Below, one piece after another: positions 26,269-33,179 of a stretch of DNA of 64,000 nucleotides. How positions within the stretch are numbered: the stretch's first letter is position 1; each line of letters begins with the position of its first letter. The position numbers were made by a program, and so were the translations under genes. The notes below the pieces were generated by a model. It ran no database searches. It saw nothing but the letters and a program-made list of their open reading frames with translations, and had not been told where the DNA came from. This DNA is from Nocardioidaceae bacterium (GTDB lineage: Bacteria; Actinomycetota; Actinomycetes; Propionibacteriales; Nocardioidaceae), in contig JAURVT010000010.1 of assembly GCA_030655315.1 (NCBI GenBank), positions 1-64,000 on the forward strand, read 5' to 3'.

Positions 26269-26976
26269 ATGCCGGTGGCCGTGATGGGGTTGATCACCGT
26301 CGTGCTCGGGGTCGACGCCGGCGGCACGATCTCGACGCAGCGGCTGCTCGGGATCCTCACCTGGCTCGCCCTGGCTCTCGCGCTGCGCCGCGAGACGCCG
26401 CTCGTCCGGGCACAGGTGCTCGTGGTGGTGCTGTTCGCCACGGCCGTCGAATACACCTTCTCGCCGCTCCTCGAGGTCTACACCTACCGCTTCGACAACG
26501 TGCCGCTGTACGTCCCGCCGGGGCACGGACTGGTCTACCTCGCTGCACTGGGCGTGGGGCGGACGGCCTGGGTCCGGCGCCACCAGGTCCGCCTCGCGGG
26601 CGTGGTGGTCGCCGTGGGCGGCGCCTGGGCCCTGTGGGGGCTGTTCGGGACCGACCGGGTGGACGCGCTGGGGGCGTTCTGGTTCGCCTGCCTCGTCGGG
26701 TTCCTCGTCTGGGGCCCGAACCGTGGGCTCTACGTCGGCGCGTTCCTGGTGGTGTCGTACCTCGAGATCGTCGGCACCGCCGTCGGTACCTGGGAGTGGC
26801 AGCCCTACGACCCCACCGGGCTGGTGCCGATCGGCAACCCTCCGTCGGGAGCGGCCGGCGGCTACGGGTGGTTCGACCTCGCGGCGCTGCTGCTCGCCCC
26901 CCGGCTCCTCGCGCTGTGGCACGCACGGCGTCCTTCGTCCGACGACCGTCGACCCGACCCCCAAAGAACCACTTGA
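26269..26976 (+). CDS. Polytopic integral membrane protein, unknown function
   Basis: A 235-residue membrane protein with about six to seven hydrophobic segments, for example MGLITVVLGVDAGGTIST, VLVVVLFATAVEYTFSPLLE and FLVVSYLEIVGTAVGTWEW. Polar turns such as PLYVPPGHGLVYLA and WEWQPYDPTGLVPIGNPPSG are reminiscent of carotenoid-cyclase-like or bacteriorhodopsin-biogenesis membrane proteins, but I do not recognise the family. ATG 26269 is chosen since CAGACT lies six bases upstream and the hydrophobic part starts there. It ends inside the control region of the next gene. Confidence 0.75.
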   Translation: MPVAVMGLITVVLGVDAGGTISTQRLLGILTWLALALALRRETPLVRAQVLVVVLFATAVEYTFSPLLEVYTYRFDNVPLYVPPGHGLVYLAALGVGRTAWVRRHQVRLAGVVVAVGGAWALWGLFGTDRVDALGAFWFACLVGFLVWGPNRGLYVGAFLVVSYLEIVGTAVGTWEWQPYDPTGLVPIGNPPSGAAGGYGWFDLAALLLAPRLLALWHARRPSSDDRRPDPQRTT

Positions 26977-26982
26977 CGGTTC
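26966..26982. promoter_or_regulatory. Inverted repeat over the promoter of the ArsR-like gene
   Basis: GAACC-ACTTGAC-GGTTC is a perfect 5-7-5 inverted repeat. It overlaps TTGACG (26973-26978), which, with a 17-bp spacer and CAGACT at 26996-27001, makes a promoter that would start at the ATG 27009. An autoregulatory operator is a natural inference. Confidence 0.45.
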
Positions 26983-27008
26983 CGCCCGTGGGGAGCAGAC
27001 TCCCGACC

Positions 27009-27530
27009 ATGGCTGACGACGTGGCATCGCTGCGAGCCCTCGCCCACCCGCTGCGGCTGCAGATGCTGTCGCTGCTGACGGGCGCCGCGCTGAGCGCCGC
27101 CGAGGTGGCGCGCGAGCTGGGCATCAGCCAGGCGAACGCGTCGTACCACCTGCGCACCCTGGCCGCGGCGGGCCAGGTGGTCGAGGCCGGAACCGAGACC
27201 ATCCGCGGCGGCACCGCCAAGCGGTACCGGCACCCGTGGGACGGCGCGGCCGAGCTGCGGCCCCTCGAGGACGGCGACTTCCCGCTGTACCTGCAGGCGG
27301 TCGCCGCGGAGATGGTGCGACGCGGGGCGCTCCGCGAGCCAGGACGCCGAGGCTGCACGACCGACGCCGAGCTGTGGGTGGAGCCGCAGGTCTGGGCCGA
27401 GGTGCTGGAGCAGGTGGACGCCGCGGCGTCGCGCCTGCACGCCGAGGCGCGCCCGCCGCGCACCGACGGCACCGTCCGGGTCACCATGACCGCGGCGCTC
27501 TTCGCGATGGCCGACCGGACGCACCCGTGA
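27009..27530 (+). CDS. ArsR-type winged-helix transcriptional regulator
   Basis: A 173-residue regulator with an ArsR/SmtB-like winged helix at the N-terminus (SLRALAHPLRLQMLSLLTG, recognition region ELGISQANASYHLRTLAAAGQV, about 5-75). A C-terminal ligand or dimer region of about 90 residues carries no Cys/His metal site. It overlaps the downstream MFS pump by four bases (GTGA), so it most likely represses its own operon and responds to a substrate of the pump. The start has no ribosome site and a -10-like CAGACT seven bases upstream. Confidence 0.88.
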   Translation: MADDVASLRALAHPLRLQMLSLLTGAALSAAEVARELGISQANASYHLRTLAAAGQVVEAGTETIRGGTAKRYRHPWDGAAELRPLEDGDFPLYLQAVAAEMVRRGALREPGRRGCTTDAELWVEPQVWAEVLEQVDAAASRLHAEARPPRTDGTVRVTMTAALFAMADRTHP

Positions 27531-28738
27531 TCTCGGTCCCCGCGCCGCTGCGGCGTCGGGACTTCCGCTGGTTCCTCGCCGCGAGGACGGCCTCGTTCCT
27601 CGGGTCGTCCATGGTCCCGGTGGCGCTGGCGTTCGCGGTGCTCGACCTCAGCGGGTCGGCGTCCGCGCTCGGCATCGTGCTGGCGGCCCGCAGCATCCCC
27701 ATGGCCGCGTTCATGCTGATCGGCGGGGTGGTCTCGGACCGGCTGTCGCGCAGCCAGGTGCTGGTGGTCTCCAACCTCCTCACCGGGCTCACCCAGGCCG
27801 TGGCGGCGTGGTTGCTGATCAGCGGCCACGCCGAGGTCTGGAGCCTGGCCGCCGTCGAGGCGGTCAACGGCACGGTCGCGGCCTTCACGTTCCCGGCGAC
27901 CAGCTCGATCGTGCCGATGATCGTCGAGCGGCGGGACCTGCAGCAGGCCAACGCGGTGCTCGGCTTCTCCCGGCACGGCACGTACATCCTCGGTCCGAGC
28001 GTCGCCGCGCTGCTCGTGGTGACCGTGGGGTCGGGCTGGGCGATCGCGGTGGACGCGGTGTCGTTCCTCCTCGCCGCAGCCTTCGTCTCGAGGCTGCGGC
28101 TGCCACGGGCCTCGTCCGGGCCACCGGCCTCGATGGTCGCCGACCTGCGCGAGGGGTGGTCGGCGTTCACGGGCCTGACCTGGGTCTGGGTGGTCGTGGC
28201 CGCCTTCGGCCTGATGAACATGCTCGAGTCGCTGGGGTTCCTGACGCTCGGACCGGTGGTCGCGCGCGACACCGTGGGCGAGCGCGCGTGGGGGCTGTCG
28301 CTCAGCGTCGAGGCGGTCGGGTTCCTGCTGATGTCGCTGGTGCTGCTCAGGGTGACGCTGCGCCACCCGCTGCGCATCGGGATGATCTCGATGGTCGCGA
28401 TGGTGCTGCCGATGGCCGTCCTCGGGCTCGCGCCCTCGGTCTGGCTGCTCGTGGCCGTGTCGCTGCTGTCCGGCGCCGGCATCGAGGTCTTCAGCATCGG
28501 CTGGTCGACGGCGCTGCAGGAGCACGTGCCCAACGAGGTGCTGAGCCGCGTCTCGTCCTACGACGCGCTGGGGTCGTTCGTGGCGATCCCCGCCGGGCAG
28601 CTGCTGGCCGGCCCGCTCGCGGCGGTCTTCGGGGCGCGCGAGGTCATGGTGGGGTGCAGCGCGGTCTACCTGGTCGTGCTGGCGCTCGCGCTGTCGTCAC
28701 GCTCGGTGCGCGACCTCCGGCACGCCCCGTCCGCCTGA
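27527..28738 (+). CDS. MFS efflux transporter
   Basis: A 403-residue MFS permease of the MFS_3/enterobactin-exporter-like group. The first segment is FRWFLAARTASFLGSSMVPVALAFAVL, and motif A is GGVVSDRLSRSQVLVVS after helix 2. About twelve helices are seen. It starts with GTG overlapping the stop of the ArsR-like gene, forming a repressor-pump pair. Export of a small molecule or drug is inferred from this arrangement. Its end converges on hisN, 32 bp away. Confidence 0.88.
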   Translation: MISVPAPLRRRDFRWFLAARTASFLGSSMVPVALAFAVLDLSGSASALGIVLAARSIPMAAFMLIGGVVSDRLSRSQVLVVSNLLTGLTQAVAAWLLISGHAEVWSLAAVEAVNGTVAAFTFPATSSIVPMIVERRDLQQANAVLGFSRHGTYILGPSVAALLVVTVGSGWAIAVDAVSFLLAAAFVSRLRLPRASSGPPASMVADLREGWSAFTGLTWVWVVVAAFGLMNMLESLGFLTLGPVVARDTVGERAWGLSLSVEAVGFLLMSLVLLRVTLRHPLRIGMISMVAMVLPMAVLGLAPSVWLLVAVSLLSGAGIEVFSIGWSTALQEHVPNEVLSRVSSYDALGSFVAIPAGQLLAGPLAAVFGAREVMVGCSAVYLVVLALALSSRSVRDLRHAPSA

Positions 28739-28770
28739 CCCCGGCGACGCGGCCCGTCCGACCGGAGCGG

Positions 28771-29658
28771 TCAGGACTCGGTGCGACGACGCGACGCGAG
28801 GTCGTGGACGTTGTCGGCGCGCGGCGCCCGCGGGGGCTGCCAGGTGGCGTCGGCGTCGTCGGGGAAGTGGCCGAGGTAGGCCATCGCGGCCTCGTGCAGG
28901 TGCGTGTTGCTCGCGAGCACGTTGGCGCCCCACGGGCCGGGACGCCCGTCGAGCCCGGTGAACGTGCCGCCGGCCTCGCGGACGATGACGTCGAGCGCGG
29001 CCATGTCCCAGACCTTCAGCTCGGGCTCGGCCGCGACGTCGACGGCTCCCTCGGCGAGGAGCATGTAGGACCAGAAGTCGCCGTAGCCGCGGGTGCGCCA
29101 GCAGCGTCGCGTCATCGCGGTGAACTCCTGGAGCCGGCCGATCTCCTCCCAGCCGCCGAGCGAGGCGTAGGAGAACGACGCGTCCTCGAGCCGGTCGACC
29201 TGGGACACGCGGCACGCCCGCGCCGACATCAGCGACTTGCCCGTCCAGGCGCCGCCGCCGGCCGAGGCCCACCAGCGGCGTCCGAGCGCGGGCGCCGAGA
29301 CGCACGACGCGACGACCTCGCCCTCCTCGGCGATGGCGATGAGCGTCGCCCAGACCGGGACGCCGCGGACGTAGTTGGAGGTGCCGTCGATGGGGTCGAC
29401 GATCCAGGTCCGGCTGCTCTCGACCGATCCCTGCTGCTCGCCCTCCTCCTCGCCGAGCACCGTGTCGCGGGTGCGCGCGCTGCGGAGGGTCCGGCGGATC
29501 GCCTCCTCGACGGCGCGGTCCGCCTCGGTGACCCAGGTGGCGTCGGGCTTGGTGGCCACCTGCAGGTCGGCGGACTGGAAGTGCTCCATCGAGATCGAGT
29601 CGGCGTTGTCGGCCAGCACGTGCGCGAGGCGGAGGTCGTCGGTGTGCGAGTGCGCCAT
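28771..29658 (-). CDS. hisN: Inositol monophosphatase family, probable histidinol-phosphatase HisN
   Basis: A 295-residue Mg2+/Li+-sensitive phosphatase. Metal-binding motifs are all in place: VLGEEEGE (Glu), WIVDPIDGTSNYVRG (DPIDGT) and VWDMAALDVIVREAGG (WD-x-A-A). In actinobacteria this protein beside aroA and rsgA is usually histidinol-phosphatase, the penultimate step of histidine synthesis; that naming rests on context. TAGGAT (29670-29665 on the minus strand) stands six bases before the ATG, pointing to a leaderless message. Confidence 0.85.
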   Translation of the reverse strand: MAHSHTDDLRLAHVLADNADSISMEHFQSADLQVATKPDATWVTEADRAVEEAIRRTLRSARTRDTVLGEEEGEQQGSVESSRTWIVDPIDGTSNYVRGVPVWATLIAIAEEGEVVASCVSAPALGRRWWASAGGGAWTGKSLMSARACRVSQVDRLEDASFSYASLGGWEEIGRLQEFTAMTRRCWRTRGYGDFWSYMLLAEGAVDVAAEPELKVWDMAALDVIVREAGGTFTGLDGRPGPWGANVLASNTHLHEAAMAYLGHFPDDADATWQPPRAPRADNVHDLASRRRTES

Positions 29659-29664
29659 GGGCTC

Positions 29665-29670
29665 ATCCTA
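29665..29670 (-). promoter_or_regulatory. -10 box of hisN, leaderless
   Basis: TAGGAT on the minus strand, with six bases (GAGCCC) between it and the ATG. No room for a ribosome site. Confidence 0.55.
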
Positions 29671-29735
29671 GTGAGACGGCCCGTACGCTGGGACGACACC
29701 GCGCTGCCGCGCACGACGACTTCGAGGAGCCTGCT

Positions 29736-30221
29736 GTGTTCGACCAGCTCGACGGACTTCCCCTGCACCCGCTCGTGGTGCACGCCGTGGTGGCGCTCGC
29801 GCCCCTGGCCACCCTGCTCGCGATCGCCCACCTCGTGCCCGCATGGCGCCGGGTGCTGCGCTGGCCGATCGTCGCGGTGTCGGTGCTCGGCGCCGTCTCG
29901 GCCTGGGTGGCGACGCAGAGCGGCGAGGCGCTGCAGAGGGCGATCTCCAGCCAGCTGGAGGGCAACCCCACCGGCGAGCTCGTCGAGGAGCACGCCGCCC
30001 TCGGCGACCGCCTGTTCTACGCGCTGATCGCGCTGTCGGTCGTGGCGCTCGTCGTGGCGCTGCTCGCCCGTGCCGACCGCGGTGCGCTCGGCCACCTGGC
30101 CGCCGTCGTCCTCGCCGTGGTGGCGATCGGCGTCGGCGTGCTCACCTACCAGGTCGGCGACAAGGGTGCCCGCGCCGTCTGGAACCCCACCGGCTCGGTG
30201 GACTACTCCCGGACCAACTAG
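29736..30221 (+). CDS. DUF2231 family membrane protein
   Basis: A 161-residue protein with four hydrophobic segments and the DUF2231 opening FDQLDGLPLHPLVVHAVVALAPLA. The His residues in the first helix (LHPLVVH) are family-typical, and some relatives bind haem; function here is unknown. GTG start with a GAGGAG site. A TACGCT box at 29684-29689 is the likely promoter, divergent from hisN. It converges on rsgA with a two-base gap. Confidence 0.85.
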   Translation: MFDQLDGLPLHPLVVHAVVALAPLATLLAIAHLVPAWRRVLRWPIVAVSVLGAVSAWVATQSGEALQRAISSQLEGNPTGELVEEHAALGDRLFYALIALSVVALVVALLARADRGALGHLAAVVLAVVAIGVGVLTYQVGDKGARAVWNPTGSVDYSRTN

Positions 30222-30223
30222 CC

Positions 30224-31228
30224 CTAGTAGGGGGCGGTGAGGCTGGCCAGGAGCCGGCGGAACGAGTCGACCCGGGCCGGGTCGAGGGTGCCGGCGGCGA
30301 CGGCGGTGTCGAGGGCGCACTCGGGGTCGTCCGCGGTGTGGGCGCAGCCACGCGAGCACCCGGAGACGACGTCGGCGAGGTCCTCGAACGCCTCGACCAG
30401 CCGGTCGGGGTCGACGTGCGCGAGACCGAAGGAGCGCACGCCCGGGGTGTCGACGATCCAGCCGTCACCGGGCAGCCGTAGGGCGATGGCCGACGTGGAC
30501 GTGTGGCGTCCACGGCCCGTCACGGCGTTGACGAAGCTGGTGTGGCGGTGCGCGTCGGGCACGAGGTCGTTGACGAGCGTGGACTTGCCGACGCCGCTGT
30601 GGCCCACCAGGACGCTGGTGTGCCCCTCCAGGGCCGCGCGGACGTCGTCCAGGCCCTCGATCCCGCCGCCGGGGAGCGTGCGCGTGACGAGCACCTCGAC
30701 CGCGAGGGGGCGCAGCGCCTCGAGGAGGTCGTCGGCCGGCGCGAGGTCGGACTTGGTGAGGCAGACCAGCGGCTTCATCCCGGCCTCGAAGGCCGCGACC
30801 AGGCAGCGGTCGATCATGCGCGGGCGCGGCTCGGGATCGGCGAGCGCGGTGACCACGACGAGCTGGTCGGCGTTGGAGACGATCACGCGCTCGACCGGGT
30901 CGGTGTCGTCGGCGGTGCGCCGCAGCACGGTGGCCCGGTCCTCGACCTCGGCGATGCGCGCGAGGGTGTCGGTCTCGCCGGTGGTGTCGCCCACGACCTT
31001 GACCACGTCACCGACCACCACGCCCTTGCGGCCGATGGCGCGGGACTTCATCGCGGTGACCGCACGCTCCTCGGCGCCGTCACCGACGAGCAGGGTGTAG
31101 CGGCCGCGGTCGATCGTGACGACGCGTCCGACGTCGGCGCCGTCGTAGCTCGGGCGGTCCTTGGTGCGCGGACGCGTGCGGCGCCGGGGACGCTCGAAGC
31201 GCTCGTGGTCGTCGTCGCGGCGGGTCAT
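30224..31228 (-). CDS. rsgA: Ribosome small subunit-dependent GTPase RsgA
   Basis: A 334-residue circularly permuted GTPase that helps mature the 30S subunit. Order of motifs: an OB-like N-terminal domain, G4 (LTKSDLAP), then G1 (VGHSGVGKSTLVNDL), G3 (VDTPGVRSFG), then a zinc knuckle (SGCSRGCAHTADDPECAL) near the end, all as expected. It lies 10 bp downstream of aroA on the same strand, an arrangement conserved in actinobacteria. Confidence 0.95.
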   Translation of the reverse strand: MTRRDDDHERFERPRRRTRPRTKDRPSYDGADVGRVVTIDRGRYTLLVGDGAEERAVTAMKSRAIGRKGVVVGDVVKVVGDTTGETDTLARIAEVEDRATVLRRTADDTDPVERVIVSNADQLVVVTALADPEPRPRMIDRCLVAAFEAGMKPLVCLTKSDLAPADDLLEALRPLAVEVLVTRTLPGGGIEGLDDVRAALEGHTSVLVGHSGVGKSTLVNDLVPDAHRHTSFVNAVTGRGRHTSTSAIALRLPGDGWIVDTPGVRSFGLAHVDPDRLVEAFEDLADVVSGCSRGCAHTADDPECALDTAVAAGTLDPARVDSFRRLLASLTAPY

Positions 31229-31238
31229 CGGCGGGGGC

Positions 31239-32522
31239 TCATCCGAATGCCTTCGTCCAGTAGTCGGCGAAGCCGGGGAAGGTCTTGGCCGTCGTCTCGA
31301 CGTCGTGGACGAGCACGTCGGGCACCGCGAGGCCGAGCACGGCGGCGGCGTGCGCCATCCGGTGGTCGGCGTAGGTGAGCAGCTCGGCGCCGTGCAGGGC
31401 GCGGGGACGGATCTCGATGCCGTCGTCCAGCTCGCGGGCCTCGCCGCCGAGTCGGGTGATCTCGGTGACCAGGGCCGCGAGGCGGTCGGTCTCGTGCCCG
31501 CGCAGGTGCGCGACGCCGCGCAGCCGTGACGGTCCGTCGGCGACCGCGCAGACCGCGGCGACGACGGGGGTCAGCTCGCCCTCGTCGTGCAGGTCGACGT
31601 CGATCCCGTGAGGGCGCCCTGAGGCGCTCACCGTCAGCGTGCCGTCGACGACCTCGACGTCGGCGCCGAAGAGACCGGCGAGCTCGCGCCAGCGGTCTCC
31701 GGCCTGGTCGGTGCGCTCGGGCCAGCCCTGGACGCGGACGGTGCCGCCGGTGACCAGGGCGGCGGCCACGAAGGCCCCGGCGTTGGACAGGTCGGGTTCG
31801 ACGGGGGTGTCGAGCGCCGAGACCGGCCCGGGACGGACGACCCAGCGGTTGGGCTCGGAGTCGTCGACCTCGACGCCGCGACGGCGCAGCTCGGTGAGGG
31901 TCATCTCGACGTGCGGCATGGACGGCACCGGCTTGCCGTCGTGGCGCAGGTCGACGCCCTCGTCGTAGCGGGCACCCGCCAGCAGGAGCGCCGACACGAA
32001 CTGGCTGGACTCCGACGCGTCGATGGTCACCACGCCGCCCCGTACCGACCCGGTGCCGCGGACGGTGAACGGGAGCGCGTCGCGGCCGTCGTCGTCGACC
32101 TGGACGCCGAGGGCGCGCAGCGCGCCGAGCACGGTGCCCATCGGGCGCTCGCGGGCCCGCTCGTCGCCGTCGAGCCGGACGTCGCCGCGCACCAGCGCGG
32201 CCACCGGGGGCACGAAGCGCATGACGGTGCCGGCGAGCCCGCAGTCGACCGCGACGTCGACGGTGGGGCCCGAGGTGGGCAGAGGGGTGACCCGCCACGC
32301 GTCCTCGCCCGCGACGTCGTCGACCGCGCCCCCGAGGGCACGGACGGCCGCGGCCATCAGCTCGGAGTCGCGCGAGCGCAGTGGCCGCGTGAGCACCGAG
32401 GGCCCCTCGGCGATGGCGGCGAGCAGCAGGGCCCGGTTGGTGAGCGACTTCGAGCCCGGCAGCGCCACCGTCGCGTCGACGGGACCGGGGTGGTGGGGCG
32501 CGGGCCAGCTCGTCGAGGTCAC
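31239..32522 (-). CDS. aroA: 3-phosphoshikimate 1-carboxyvinyltransferase (EPSP synthase)
   Basis: A 427-residue EPSP synthase, step six of the shikimate pathway. The PEP/shikimate-3-phosphate site LPGSKSLTNRALLLA is at about 20-34, with CGLAGTVMRFVPPVAAL and DASESSQFVSALLLAGARY further on and YADHRMAHAAAVLGL near the C-terminus. Normal length. GTG start, with TAGGCT (32534-32529) six bases upstream and no ribosome site: very probably leaderless. First gene of aroA-rsgA. Confidence 0.95.
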   Translation of the reverse strand: MTSTSWPAPHHPGPVDATVALPGSKSLTNRALLLAAIAEGPSVLTRPLRSRDSELMAAAVRALGGAVDDVAGEDAWRVTPLPTSGPTVDVAVDCGLAGTVMRFVPPVAALVRGDVRLDGDERARERPMGTVLGALRALGVQVDDDGRDALPFTVRGTGSVRGGVVTIDASESSQFVSALLLAGARYDEGVDLRHDGKPVPSMPHVEMTLTELRRRGVEVDDSEPNRWVVRPGPVSALDTPVEPDLSNAGAFVAAALVTGGTVRVQGWPERTDQAGDRWRELAGLFGADVEVVDGTLTVSASGRPHGIDVDLHDEGELTPVVAAVCAVADGPSRLRGVAHLRGHETDRLAALVTEITRLGGEARELDDGIEIRPRALHGAELLTYADHRMAHAAAVLGLAVPDVLVHDVETTAKTFPGFADYWTKAFG

Positions 32523-32528
32523 CCGACG

Positions 32529-32534
32529 AGCCTA
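32529..32534 (-). promoter_or_regulatory. -10 box of aroA, leaderless
   Basis: TAGGCT on the minus strand with exactly six bases (CGTCGG) before the GTG start. Confidence 0.55.
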
Positions 32535-32550
32535 GGGCCAGACCCGGACG

Positions 32551-33054
32551 TCAGGGACGCAGGTCCTGGACGGCGACGGCGGCGCGGTGGCCGAGGTCGA
32601 CGGTGCGGTCCTTCGCGCGACGGACCAGCACCTTCTTCTGCGGCTCGGGGTCGAGGCTTGACAGCAGCAGCCCGCCGACGATGGCCGCGTTCTTCAGGAA
32701 GTGGATGGTCTGGTTCTGCTTCATGCCCGCGTCGGTCTCCTCCCAGAACCGGTGCCCGGCGAACGTGGTGGGCACCAGGCTCGTGGCGAGGGCCAGCGCG
32801 GAGAAGCGCGGGAACCGGCCGGTGGCCAGGGCGAGCCCGCCGACGAGCTCGACCGCACCGTTGATCCGGACCAGGGTGGCGGCGTCGGTGGGGATGGGCG
32901 CCGACGGCACCGCGCGCGCCACCGGCGGCACGATCTTGTCCGTCACGGGCTTGGCGGCCGGCGCCATCGCCTTGGCGTTGCGGATCTCGTTGATGCCGCC
33001 GTACACGAAGATCGAGGCGAGCATGGGGCGGGCAACGGCGCGCAGCAGTGTCAT
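32551..33054 (-). CDS. DoxX family membrane protein
   Basis: A 167-residue DoxX-like protein with four hydrophobic segments. It opens with ARPMLASIFVYGGINEIRNAK, which is the family's first helix, and has RINGAVELVGGLALATGRFPRFSALALA in the middle. Related mycobacterial proteins sit in a membrane complex linked to redox homeostasis. Role here unknown. The TAGGAA hexamer lies six bases before the ATG. Confidence 0.85.
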   Translation of the reverse strand: MTLLRAVARPMLASIFVYGGINEIRNAKAMAPAAKPVTDKIVPPVARAVPSAPIPTDAATLVRINGAVELVGGLALATGRFPRFSALALATSLVPTTFAGHRFWEETDAGMKQNQTIHFLKNAAIVGGLLLSSLDPEPQKKVLVRRAKDRTVDLGHRAAVAVQDLRP

Positions 33055-33123
33055 GCCCCATTCCTATCGCAGCCCGCGCCCCCACGCACCGCCACCTCGC
33101 CACACGCGAGTCCGCGGATCGTG

Positions 33124-33173
33124 GTGCGTCTCTGGATCGTGGGGGCGAGGGCGACCGGAATCCAGGGACGCAC
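33124..33173. terminator. Long-stem inverted repeat after the sigma-fusion gene
   Basis: A 14-bp arm (33124-33137) pairs with 33160-33173 with one mismatch, across a 22-nt loop. It begins seven bases past the stop codon of the minus-strand sigma-fusion gene. Terminator inferred from position. Confidence 0.4.
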
Positions 33174-33179
33174 GTGCGA

